In this document: piece after piece, positions 1 to 7,509 of the stretch
Layout: each line of letters opens with the position of its first letter
How positions within the stretch are numbered: the stretch's first letter is position 1
Assembly: GCA_030595665.1 (NCBI GenBank)
Contig: JAUVCV010000024.1
Coordinates: 1 to 38,701 of the forward strand
From: Methanogenium sp.
GTDB lineage: Archaea; Halobacteriota; Methanomicrobia; Methanomicrobiales; Methanomicrobiaceae
Direction of reading: 5' to 3'
DNA length: 38,701 bases
Made by a program: the position numbers and the translations under genes
The notes under the pieces: model-generated
Databases searched by the model: none
Seen by the model: only the letters and a program-made list of their open reading frames with translations
What the model was told of the DNA's origin: nothing

Positions 1-2
1 TT

Positions 3-110
3 CGGAAAGACACAGAAGTAGAGATCTGGTACACAGGTCTTCAGGAGAAGCATAAGAAGATTCTGAAGAAAATGGGGATGAAGGATCTATTTGGAGATAG
101 GGTTAGATGA
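3..110 (+). CDS. C-terminal tail of a gene entering from the left, function unclear
   Basis: An open frame runs from the left edge of the window to a TGA at 108-110 and gives 35 residues ending in KDLFGDRVR. The start lies outside the window. The pattern (a beta-like EVEIWYTGL, an amphipathic helix rich in lysine, then GMKDLFGDR) recalls the last helix of STAS domains at the end of SulP-type transporters. The piece is too short for a real assignment. It ends 95 bases before the convergent TPR gene. Confidence 0.45.
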   Translation, partial: RKDTEVEIWYTGLQEKHKKILKKMGMKDLFGDRVR

Positions 111-204
111 ACCTAGTGATCATTTTCTGCGCTGTTTAGGATAAATGAATCTCCTCAAAAATGAAAATAAAATTGATACATTCATCTCTTCTGCAGAAAT
201 TGAT

Positions 205-864
205 TCACCCGCGCCGGGACATCCACAGGAGTGCGCCCGCACCAAGGAGACCACTCATCAGCGAAAACGGCGTTTCTTTAGCCGGTGATTCAGCACCGAC
301 CCCCATATTCGCCTGTGCAAAGTGAAGGTTGCCCAGCACACGGGTATCCGAGGGATTAATTTCAAGCGCATTTTCTGAGACGGCAATCTCCTTTTCATAT
401 TCACCCAGCTGCCCGAAGGCCGTCCCCTGGATAATATATGCTTCAATCATATTCGGGTCAAGTGCTATCGCCCGGTCTGCTGCCACTACCGCCTCATCAT
501 TACGCCCGAGGTTCACGAGGGCGTCGGCACTGACCACCCATGCTTCAGTCTGGTTCTGGTTCAGGCGGATTGCCGTCTCGCCTGCGGCAAGTGCTCCTGC
601 ATAGTCACGCTGTGCTGAACTGATGCCTGCCTTTGTTATCCAGGCAAGCGTGAAGTTCCCATCAATTGCGATTGCAGCGTCAATATACTCCATCGCTCCA
701 GAATAATTCCCTGCCTGTGCTTCATCCACAGCCAGATTGTAGAGATCGATCTTCTCAACGGCAAGAGTATCCACAGCAACATCTTCAGCAGACACAGCCG
801 GAATACCTGCTGCGATGAGAAGTGTTACTGCAAACAGGATGCCTATAATGCCTCTTCCTGTCAT
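205..864 (-). CDS. Secreted or surface-anchored TPR protein
   Basis: The 219-residue product begins with a signal peptide (hydrophobic residues about 5-24, ending near AVSA). It then has about four tetratricopeptide repeats between residues 40 and 185, seen as repeated patterns such as A..Y..A.....AI.L.P with A-L-D-P-N and E-I-N-P-S turns. It ends in a single hydrophobic segment (about 199-215) followed by SRRG. Signal peptide plus C-terminal membrane anchor is the usual layout of methanogen surface proteins. TPR domains bind other proteins, so a scaffolding role at the cell surface is an inference. The ATG at 864 follows an AGAGG directly, which is too close for a normal ribosome site, so the transcript may be leaderless. 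Confidence 0.82.
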   Translation of the reverse strand: MTGRGIIGILFAVTLLIAAGIPAVSAEDVAVDTLAVEKIDLYNLAVDEAQAGNYSGAMEYIDAAIAIDGNFTLAWITKAGISSAQRDYAGALAAGETAIRLNQNQTEAWVVSADALVNLGRNDEAVVAADRAIALDPNMIEAYIIQGTAFGQLGEYEKEIAVSENALEINPSDTRVLGNLHFAQANMGVGAESPAKETPFSLMSGLLGAGALLWMSRRG

Positions 865-941
865 CCTCTCAGAGGTTTCTTTCTGAATCTATAATCAGTT
901 GCGGTCAACCCTGCCTGATTCCTTATTCCATTGATCCCATT

Positions 942-1170
942 ATGCCATATCACCACCCACATACTGGTGTGAAATTGCTCATTGGAGTCGGAAATACGAT
1001 GCCGGGTGATGACGGCATCGAGCCGTGGGTGGCAGAACACATGAAAGACACGGTGGCCCGGGACACACCGACCAGGTCCGGAAGATATCACCCCACCCCG
1101 TCAATGCCACATAGATAATTCTTACCTCCGGCGAATCCATATACCAAATACTGAGGTTAGAAAAAACGCT
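942..1170 (+). pseudogene. Decayed hydrogenase maturation protease (HycI/HyaD type)
   Basis: A 58-codon frame (942-1118, possible GTG start at 969) encodes LLIGVGNTMPGDDGIEPWVA. This matches the N-terminal signature of hydrogenase maturation endopeptidases (G-x-G-N-x-x-x-x-D-D-G-x-G-P), with Glu in place of the usual second Gly. After about residue 35 the similarity moves to the +1-shifted frame, where GTHRPGPEDITPPRQCHID (about 1060-1117) resembles the next conserved block (D-x-G-x-x-P-E-n-x-T). The family is about 150 residues long; everything past roughly the middle is missing, and the zinc-ribbon gene begins at 1171. Intact members cleave the C-terminal tail of the [NiFe]-hydrogenase large subunit. 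The fragment looks like a frameshifted, truncated fossil. The assignment rests on motif recognition only. Confidence 0.55.
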
Positions 1171-1434
1171 ATGATACGATGCCCGCGATGCAACAGCAAA
1201 GAGATTTACTCTGTTGTCGGAGGATATGGCGGCAACTACTACCGCTGTAAAAAATGCGGATATTCCGGAGCGCTCGTCGTTGAGTACGACAATGACGAAG
1301 TCCCGGAAGAAGAGCATGTACTGCAGAAGGAATACCGCGAGGAAGTGCACGAATACGAAAAGAAACGCCGCCCCCTGTTCTGGGTTATCGTGGCCCTCAT
1401 CCTCATCGCTGCCATTCTGTTCATCCGGTTCTAG
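1171..1434 (+). CDS. Small zinc-ribbon protein with a C-terminal membrane anchor
   Basis: This 87-residue protein has an N-terminal zinc ribbon (CPRCNSKEIY, then CKKCGYSG; Cys4, Cys7, Cys26, Cys29). A very acidic and basic linker follows (about 38-66), then a single transmembrane helix at about 68-85 ending in FIRF. The topology would put the ribbon in the cytoplasm. A GAGGT at 1153-1157 serves as ribosome binding site. The gene converges on the TauE permease with 5 bases between them. No specific function is known for such tail-anchored ribbons, and I do not assign one. Confidence 0.8.
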   Translation: MIRCPRCNSKEIYSVVGGYGGNYYRCKKCGYSGALVVEYDNDEVPEEEHVLQKEYREEVHEYEKKRRPLFWVIVALILIAAILFIRF

Positions 1435-1439
1435 CCCTC

Positions 1440-2252
1440 TCAAAAGACACCAAACATCTTCAGCGCACTCAGGAAGAGCAGGCCGACAAAGAGCCATTCC
1501 AAATGCCGGGATGGGATGCGGTGCGAGAGGCTCACACCCACAAAGGATGCGGGGATGGACGTCACCACCAATACAACCCACTGGTGGAGATCAACATATC
1601 CCAGAGAGGGAGACGGAATGCCGGTTACCCCCCACCCGAATATGATATACGCTAAGACACCTCCTGCCGATGCAAAAATAAGAAACGCCGTTGATGTCCC
1701 GACCGCACGGTGAATCTCAAAACCTGAGACAAGGGTCAAAAAGAGCACAATCAGGAATCCGCCGCCAATACCCAGAAGCCCGGACAGAAACCCGAAAAGG
1801 GCCCCTGCAAAAATAAACATCCATACCGCAGTGTCGCGTTCATTATCTGCAGCGTACGATGGTTTCAGAGCCATCTTCACCGCCGCACCGAGGAGGAGAG
1901 CGGCAAAAATATACCGGAGCCAGTCGCCGTGCACCGATGTCGCAACATATGCCCCCACAATTGCGGCAAAAAAGCCGGGAACACACATATGCTTCACGGC
2001 ATCCCATGCAACGGCTCCCTTTTTTGAATGGCCTGATGCCGTGGCAATCGCCGTCGGGAGAACAACAGCAAGGCTTGTCGCAAAGGCAACACGGGTTGCA
2101 AGCGTGGAGTCCACCCCCAGAAGATCGGCTAAGACCCAGTACTGCACCGGGACCATCACAAATCCCCCGCCGACGCCAAGAATGCCTGCGCCAAGCCCGG
2201 CAAGAGTTCCTGTCAGCCCGAGAATCAGCACTGTCTGAAGAAAAATATCCAT
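1440..2252 (-). CDS. TauE/SafE family membrane permease (putative anion exporter)
   Basis: The 270-residue integral membrane protein has about eight hydrophobic helices. It carries the two family repeats built around glycine-rich loops: GLGAGILGVGGGFVMVP near residue 20 and GFLSGLLGIGGGFLIV near residue 155. These G-x-x-G-I-G-G-G signatures define TauE/SafE (COG0730) transporters, which move sulfite, sulfoacetate or other small organic anions across the membrane. The length is typical. The gene stands alone between a convergent and a divergent gene, so context does not identify the substrate. The divergent PAPS-reductase-like gene suggests sulfur metabolism but proves nothing. Confidence 0.88.
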   Translation of the reverse strand: MDIFLQTVLILGLTGTLAGLGAGILGVGGGFVMVPVQYWVLADLLGVDSTLATRVAFATSLAVVLPTAIATASGHSKKGAVAWDAVKHMCVPGFFAAIVGAYVATSVHGDWLRYIFAALLLGAAVKMALKPSYAADNERDTAVWMFIFAGALFGFLSGLLGIGGGFLIVLFLTLVSGFEIHRAVGTSTAFLIFASAGGVLAYIIFGWGVTGIPSPSLGYVDLHQWVVLVVTSIPASFVGVSLSHRIPSRHLEWLFVGLLFLSALKMFGVF

Positions 2253-2444
2253 TTATTGCTCCGGTGCCGCCGGCCCCCCTCGCCGACACAATAATTAATC
2301 ACCAAAAATGAGCTGAACGCATAAAAAAGAACCGATGAAAGTAACAACAGAGTTTCTCTATAATCTGAAATTCTCCTGAAACAGGCATGCCACGCGTTGC
2401 AGAAACCTGTCATTTTTTTATCATACAGAAGAAATATTTAACAA

Positions 2445-3857
2445 ATGCGCCTATCATATCTCGGAAAAAATCACCTGCACTGGTGTGACACCTGTAACAC
2501 ACCGGTACTGGGAAAAAAATGCAGCTGCGGCACACAGACACGGGAGGTGGCAATCACCCCTCCCGGCGACATCAGGCCGGCATTTGATGATGACGTAAAA
2601 CATATCAATCAGGTCTACCGCGATCATTTTGGTGCTGACCTTATCCCCGAAGGGCATATCGTCATCCTCAACAAGGTACCGGACGTTGACAGGATGGAAG
2701 AGATCGTCATGGGCGGCGCTGTTGTTGGTGCCATCCGGTTCTACCCGGATGAAGAACGGTGGGAAGCCATGCCACGGCCTTCTGCTGCCCTCTATATGAA
2801 ACCGTCAAAACGATATATTGTGGTGGACCCTGGTGCAGAAACCTCCATCAAAACCAAGGGAGCATCTGTTCTTGCACCCGGCCTTATTTCGATTGAAGAG
2901 CATGTCGAAACAGGTGACGAGGTATTCATCATGACGCCGGATGAACGCTGCATCGCGGTCGGCAGGGCAAAGGTCTCTGCTGCCGAGGCAGAGACAATGG
3001 AACGCGGCATCATTTCACGGACACGGAAGATTAAACCGGCCACCTGTGTCCCGGCAGAGAGGACGTGGGATGATGTGCTCGTGGCCAATGAAGAAATTCT
3101 CACCAGAGTAGAAGACGAGGCAGTCCTCTTTGTCCAGCGCACAATGGAGTCAAATCCACTGCCGGCAAATGTATCCTTCTCCGGCGGAAAAGACAGCCTT
3201 GCTACCCTTCTGGTAGTCATGAAAGCGGCAGGGAAACTCCCGCTCCTCTTTGCCGACACCGGCCTTGAGTTCAGGGAGACCTACAAAAATGTCCAGGATG
3301 TGGCAGACCATTACGGCCTCGAGGTGCTCCGGACCGATATGACATCAGCGTTCTGGGACGAGATGAAACGGCAGGGCCCGCCCGCAGTCGATGCACGCTG
3401 GTGCTGCAAGGTATGCAAACTCCAGCCAATAAAAAAACTGATTGAAGATACATGGGGAGAATGTCTCTCATTTATCGGCCAAAGGAAGTACGAATCATTT
3501 AAGCGGATGAAAAGCCCGCGTGTCTGGCGGAGCAATTACATCCCCTGCCAGCTCTCGGCAGCACCCATTCAGCACTGGACAGCGCTGCATGTCTGGCTCT
3601 ACATCTTCCGTGAGAATGCGCCGTATAATGTTCTTTATTCACACCGGATTGACCGGATAGGATGTTTCATGTGCCCATCATCAGACTGGGCAACGTTCCG
3701 GATGATCATGGAGGATTACCCGGAGGAATGGAAACGGTGGGAAGACGCACTGAATCAATACAAAGAAGAGCATGACCTTCCAGACATCTGGGTAGAGAAA
3801 GCACTCTGGCGCAAACGGGGAGACAAAGACTATGACGACGAAAGTAGCTATACTTGA
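2445..3857 (+). CDS. Zinc ribbon-PUA-PAPS reductase-like protein
   Basis: This 470-residue protein has three parts. An N-terminal zinc ribbon (Cys14, Cys17, Cys27, Cys29) is followed by a PUA-like RNA-binding region (about 85-180, with KRYIVVDPGAE and GDEVFI). The C-terminal half is a PAPS reductase/adenine nucleotide alpha-hydrolase domain with the PP-loop SGGKDS at 246-251, a CCKVCK cluster at 320-325 and a GCFMCPSSDW cluster at 406-415. The family is archaeal and often annotated as phosphoadenosine phosphosulfate reductase. The PUA and zinc ribbon are atypical for sulfate assimilation and fit a tRNA-modifying (thiolation-like) role better; that is inference. The cysteine clusters could hold an Fe-S centre. 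The last 26 bases overlap hisH in another frame. Confidence 0.85.
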   Translation: MRLSYLGKNHLHWCDTCNTPVLGKKCSCGTQTREVAITPPGDIRPAFDDDVKHINQVYRDHFGADLIPEGHIVILNKVPDVDRMEEIVMGGAVVGAIRFYPDEERWEAMPRPSAALYMKPSKRYIVVDPGAETSIKTKGASVLAPGLISIEEHVETGDEVFIMTPDERCIAVGRAKVSAAEAETMERGIISRTRKIKPATCVPAERTWDDVLVANEEILTRVEDEAVLFVQRTMESNPLPANVSFSGGKDSLATLLVVMKAAGKLPLLFADTGLEFRETYKNVQDVADHYGLEVLRTDMTSAFWDEMKRQGPPAVDARWCCKVCKLQPIKKLIEDTWGECLSFIGQRKYESFKRMKSPRVWRSNYIPCQLSAAPIQHWTALHVWLYIFRENAPYNVLYSHRIDRIGCFMCPSSDWATFRMIMEDYPEEWKRWEDALNQYKEEHDLPDIWVEKALWRKRGDKDYDDESSYT

Positions 3858-4437
3858 TTACGGAATTGGAAATCTCCGGAGTGTAAGCCGTGGGATGGAG
3901 AAAGCAGGCGCAACACCGGTAATAACAAAGGACACTGCTGTGATGACGGAGTGTGACGGCGTTGTCCTCCCCGGAGTCGGTGCTTTTTCAGAAGGGATGG
4001 ATAAGCTGGGGATTCTTCGTGAGGCACTCTGCGAGTACGCAGAAGACCGGCCCGTTTTAGGCATCTGCCTCGGGATGCAGATGCTTCTTGAACGCAGCAG
4101 CGAATTCGGTCTGCACGAAGGACTGGGACTCGTCCCCGGCGAAGTTCTCGCCTTTGAAAAGACCCCCGGCATGAAAATCCCCCACATGGGATGGAATACC
4201 ATCCACACCGAACAGCCCTCTCCCCTCTTCGAAGGCATCCCTCAGGAAAGTTATGTCTACTTTGTCCATTCGTTCTATGCAAAGACTGTCCCTGAGCACA
4301 CCCTTACCTCCACAGACTATATCTGCAGATTTGCGTCCTCGATATGGAACGGGAATGTATACGGCGTGCAGTTTCACCCGGAAAAAAGCGGAGATACCGG
4401 GCTTTCCATCCTGAAGAATTTTATTACCATGCTCTGA
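3832..4437 (+). CDS. hisH: Imidazole glycerol phosphate synthase, glutamine amidotransferase subunit
   Basis: The 201-residue class I glutaminase supplies ammonia to HisF for the fifth step of histidine biosynthesis, giving IGP and AICAR. The nucleophile elbow GICLGMQ carries Cys79, and the triad is completed by His182 and Glu184 in FHPEKSG. The oxyanion-region motif LPGVGAFSEGM (46-56) and the YFVHSFY strand (143-149) are typical of HisH. The length matches the family. The ATG at 3832 lies 26 bases inside the upstream gene, which implies translational coupling. No hisF or other his gene lies nearby. Confidence 0.95.
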   Translation: MTTKVAILDYGIGNLRSVSRGMEKAGATPVITKDTAVMTECDGVVLPGVGAFSEGMDKLGILREALCEYAEDRPVLGICLGMQMLLERSSEFGLHEGLGLVPGEVLAFEKTPGMKIPHMGWNTIHTEQPSPLFEGIPQESYVYFVHSFYAKTVPEHTLTSTDYICRFASSIWNGNVYGVQFHPEKSGDTGLSILKNFITML

Positions 4438-4816
4438 AAAGAGCAGGATACATTTTTCGGATTTTTTGGTCTTAAATTTCAGACGACACTGACAGTTGGA
4501 CAATAGAACGTGCATTTCACCCATAAATTTAACCCAACTATCAAATTCAATTCCGACTATTTTAGAGATTTTTGGGCATGAATTTCCTTCATAGGCCAAA
4601 TGGCACACCTGGGATGAATCTGGATTTCTTATCACCATTATTTATCAATTTGATACATTTTGATTGAATATTTGACTAATGAATGGTATAAAAAGAGAAC
4701 GAATGAGATAATCCGGGCGGCCCTGCAATGATTTTATGTGGAAGGAGGGATATTGTATCGTGACAGAGTATTCCAAATTCAGACCAATGCATTCGTCATT
4801 CAATTAGGATTCAGCA
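4438..4816. other. Intergenic region with an orphan promoter-like box and SD site
   Basis: No convincing gene lies in this 379-base AT-rich stretch. On the plus strand a strong TATA-like box (TATAAAAAG, 4687-4695) is followed by a very good Shine-Dalgarno (GGAAGGAGGG, 4741-4750, counting from the end of the preceding line) and a GTG at 4760. That GTG opens only 15 codons, to a TAG at 4805-4807 just short of the darG stop. This looks like the 5' end of a gene cut off by whatever brought in darTG. On the minus strand a frame of about 67 codons is open over 4438-4638 but I do not recognise its translation. Confidence 0.35.
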
Positions 4817-5938
4817 TTAGAATAATTCTTTCACGGGAAGATTTTTACTATATTCAACATCCATCCAGTTTAACATAGTTAGAATACGTATTGCATTTGC
4901 AATTGATTCTCGTTTTTCTTCGTTTTTCCAATATTTTTTCCAGTCAATCACACGCTCGTAGATCAGCTCTTCAGTTATTCCAGAGGACTTCCTTTTTTTA
5001 AGTTCCCGATATACGTAGAACACGGTGGCTATTTCCTCTGCCTGCTGCGTATTTCGTATTCTTGAAAAAAGATCTACTACTTTTTCAATAATAGTCTCAT
5101 TTTTTTGTATTTCTTTCCAATATTTTTGTTTAATCTTTTGATATTCTGACCCTGTTTTAATATTGATCATTGTTCCGACTTTTTTTTCGATAATCAAATT
5201 ACTGTTTGAGAATTCTTTTATTATTTCCCTTACGTCATCTGAATAGGGACCATATGTGCCCTGATTAAAGGCAAACCCAAGATCCACCCCACTTTCAGTA
5301 AGCATATAACTTATTTTTTGAAATGATGTTCTTCCAACAGGTAAAACATATTTCATGTTTTCAAGACGGTATAATGTCTCAAGGAGGATTGCCTTTTGAG
5401 GTGTAATTTTTTTCTTTGATATTATCCCATTCTCAAGCTCATGGCAGATTTTACTCTGACTAAGGTATTCCTGCCTTAATTGATCTTTTGGTGTTGTATA
5501 TGGTGCGTAGATACACACAGGAATATCAATATTTGATAGTTTTTGATACATCAGAGGGCCAATATCTTCCCAGATAAGGCCACCATTACCACATCCAAGT
5601 GGGGGGAATGCAACAGAAGTAATGCCCCATTCTTTGTATTTCTCAATAAAGATATCGAGACCTCTCTCTATATCCTGAATACGCGATGCAGAGCGCCAAT
5701 GATCTTTTGTTGGGAAATTAACTATTGAATTGCCAAAAATATCCTTGTAGTGATAAGGGACACCAGGCATGACTTTATTTTTATTGCATCTCGACTTGTA
5801 GTCCCGGAACATTTCAGGATATTTTTTCTTAAATTCAAGGGCAATACCCTTTCCCATAACTCCGACACAGTTTACGGTATTTACCAGAGTTTGGGACTCA
5901 TCTTTTAGGATATCGCCGAGTAATACTTCAACTGTCAT
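4817..5938 (-). CDS. darG: DarG antitoxin: macro-domain DNA ADP-ribosylglycohydrolase
   Basis: The 373-residue protein opens with a macro domain (1-150): GDILKDESQTLVNTVNC, then GVMGKGIALEFKKKYP (26-41), and the glycine loop PPLGCGNGGL (112-121). PTKDHWRS (76-83) carries a lysine at the position of the catalytic lysine described for DarG. DarG removes ADP-ribose from thymidine in DNA and so reverses DarT. The C-terminal part (about 180-373, with GTYGPYSDDVREI at 228-240) matches the accessory region of full-length DarG, reported to contact DarT. It overlaps the toxin gene by 4 bases (ATGA), as expected for co-translated partners. Base composition is markedly more AT-rich than hisH or alaS, which suggests horizontal acquisition. 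Confidence 0.9.
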   Translation of the reverse strand: MTVEVLLGDILKDESQTLVNTVNCVGVMGKGIALEFKKKYPEMFRDYKSRCNKNKVMPGVPYHYKDIFGNSIVNFPTKDHWRSASRIQDIERGLDIFIEKYKEWGITSVAFPPLGCGNGGLIWEDIGPLMYQKLSNIDIPVCIYAPYTTPKDQLRQEYLSQSKICHELENGIISKKKITPQKAILLETLYRLENMKYVLPVGRTSFQKISYMLTESGVDLGFAFNQGTYGPYSDDVREIIKEFSNSNLIIEKKVGTMINIKTGSEYQKIKQKYWKEIQKNETIIEKVVDLFSRIRNTQQAEEIATVFYVYRELKKRKSSGITEELIYERVIDWKKYWKNEEKRESIANAIRILTMLNWMDVEYSKNLPVKELF

Positions 5939-6537
5939 CTGGTACCTCCGAAAAATATGTCAGGAGATATTGTAATCTCATCCTTAAATCCAACTTCTAT
6001 TAATGCATCTTTCGCTTTTGAATTAAGAACATATGCTCCAATGATATATTCAGTGCCGACACAACGTGGAATCAACGTTTCTGAGCACATAATCCCCTCA
6101 TGCTTTTCATCCATTATCGGATCATCAGGATGTTTCCAATATCTTTCATAAATTAATTCAAAATCCAACTTATCCAGGCCATCGGGGTATGGCATAAATG
6201 AGGTATAAACTCTTGCTGCGTTTGCATCTGTGATAACAGATTCGGGCAACTCCATAACCGAGGAGTCAATAATTAATACACATAATTTTGATATATCCCG
6301 ATTGAATTTTAGAAAATACATCATAGGATTTCTGGCATTAAAATATAAATTCACATATTGGTGTAGAGGCAAACCATTTGTTACATTTGTTTTTTCCCTT
6401 CGTTCATTTACTTCACGATTTGCAATGGATTGATGAGTAAATGCAGATGCACCTTTATGTGATAATATACCATATTTCAGAATAGAGGGGACAGTATCAA
6501 TTGGAATTATATAATATAGTTTACCATTGAATTTCAT
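5935..6537 (-). CDS. darT: DarT toxin: DNA thymidine ADP-ribosyltransferase
   Basis: The 200-residue protein matches the DarT (DUF4433) family. It has an N-terminal YYIIPIDTVPSIL...GILSH segment and the central PLHQYVNLYFNARNPMMY (57-74), the most conserved family block. ITDANAARVYT (102-112) follows, and SETLIPRCVGTEYI has Glu153 where the catalytic glutamate should be. DarT attaches ADP-ribose from NAD+ to thymidines in single-stranded DNA, blocks replication, and in bacteria defends against phage. The length is normal and no essential block is missing, so it appears intact. It is first in a two-gene operon with darG. An inverted repeat 36 bases upstream may be its operator. Confidence 0.9.
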   Translation of the reverse strand: MKFNGKLYYIIPIDTVPSILKYGILSHKGASAFTHQSIANREVNERREKTNVTNGLPLHQYVNLYFNARNPMMYFLKFNRDISKLCVLIIDSSVMELPESVITDANAARVYTSFMPYPDGLDKLDFELIYERYWKHPDDPIMDEKHEGIMCSETLIPRCVGTEYIIGAYVLNSKAKDALIEVGFKDEITISPDIFFGGTR

Positions 6538-6572
6538 AACTTAACCCATAACGGAGTGAATTTCACTTATTT

Positions 6573-6594
6573 AGCAATCTAAGAAACGATTGCT
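6573..6594 (-). promoter_or_regulatory. Inverted repeat at the darTG promoter (putative operator)
   Basis: A perfect 7-base inverted repeat, AGCAATC at 6573-6579 and GATTGCT at 6588-6594 with an 8-base spacer, lies 36 bases upstream of the darT start. A TATA-like ATTATATC (minus strand, about 6594-6602) abuts it. That placement would cover the transcription start, as expected for an autorepression site. Neither DarT nor DarG shows an obvious helix-turn-helix, so the binding protein is unknown. The rest of 6541-6801 is AT-rich, and I see no gene in it. Confidence 0.45.
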
Positions 6595-6787
6595 GATATA
6601 ATGAATTTTTTTTCATTGGTTTTATTTATTCCTATATTTGATATTGTGAACATCACTTCATGCAGGCTTCTTTCAACAATAATATATTTATGATCTAAAC
6701 AAAATATTTGATGATTGTTTTAAATTCTCCATTCAGACTCGCAATCCCCTTTATTCCCACTCTCACTTCAATAGCCCAAGAATTGCA

Positions 6788-6801
6788 CAATAAAAAAAGG
6801 A
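6788..6801 (-). terminator. T-tract terminator of the alaS-regulator operon
   Basis: On the minus strand a run of seven T residues (6792-6798) directly follows the stop codon of the membrane regulator gene. Oligo-T tracts are the normal intrinsic terminator of archaeal RNA polymerase. Confidence 0.5.
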
Positions 6802-7509
6802 TTATTGTCTGCGATACATCGCAAACAGTTCTATGAGAAGCATGAGGAAGATGACCACAAACCCGCCACTGAAGAACGTTACCGCGAGGACGTTCGGGGC
6901 AATTCCAGGAGCAATCTCCGAGACCGCATAATCCGCAGAAAGGAGCACCTCAGGCGGTGTTGCCGCAGGAACCGGAGCAGACGTTGAGACGATACCACCC
7001 TTCTCAGCAGCATTTGTCCTTCCTTCTGCCTCTTCAGCAGAGAATACCGCCACCTGTACCCCTGCATCGTCAGAACCTGTGGCCGGGCCATACACCGGCC
7101 CGCCATCAGGCACGAACGAAAATGTTGGCGCCATTGCGAAAAGCACCAGCGTCGCACAGATAATCAGTGCAAAGAGGGATGCATATTTCAACAACACAGA
7201 CCTGAGGTCTGCCTTTCCGGAAGACATGATGACCACCTGCTGGCGCAGACCATAGATCTTTACCACCCGTCCTTTCTCACTGTAGCGGGTGCGTACAATA
7301 TCAACCAGTCCCGCGTCCAGCAGGTTTTCAATCTGATATTTCAGGGTCGTAATTGGCTGGCCGAGACGTTCAGATAATTCGGAGAGGGTAAGTTCATCCT
7401 CAGAAAGAGTGGAAAGGACATCACTTGCCGTATTGCTGGCCATCGCCTTTCCAATCTTCTTTGCCCGTTCATCGCCGGGCTCAAGAACGAGTACTCCCTC
7501 TTCGGTCAT
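6802..7509 (-). CDS. Membrane-bound winged-helix regulator (ArsR-like)
   Basis: The 235-residue protein has an N-terminal winged-helix domain (about 20-95) with ELTLSELSERLGQPITTLKYQIENLLDAGLV, the typical ArsR/MarR recognition helix arrangement (shown here by its sub-blocks LSELSERL and YQIENLLDAGL). Two membrane segments follow, at about 105-127 and 207-230. Between them lies an extracytoplasmic loop of roughly 80 residues that is rich in Ala, Pro and Val and has no recognisable fold. Such one-component membrane regulators are common in methanogens; the signal is unknown. It starts inside the alaS stop (ATGA at 7506-7509), so it is translated with alaS. Confidence 0.82.
   Translation of the reverse strand: MTEEGVLVLEPGDERAKKIGKAMASNTASDVLSTLSEDELTLSELSERLGQPITTLKYQIENLLDAGLVDIVRTRYSEKGRVVKIYGLRQQVVIMSSGKADLRSVLLKYASLFALIICATLVLFAMAPTFSFVPDGGPVYGPATGSDDAGVQVAVFSAEEAEGRTNAAEKGGIVSTSAPVPAATPPEVLLSADYAVSEIAPGIAPNVLAVTFFSGGFVVIFLMLLIELFAMYRRQ

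Noticed and set aside
979..1581. Minus-strand frame of 200 codons crossing the zinc-ribbon gene
   Set aside because: It lies antisense to the zinc-ribbon protein and the hydrogenase-protease fossil and has no motif.
4057..4638. Minus-strand frame of 193 codons overlapping hisH and the following gap
   Set aside because: Its second half is antisense to hisH. The first 67 residues are not shadowed by a gene, but I cannot match them to any family, so I only note them under the intergenic entry.
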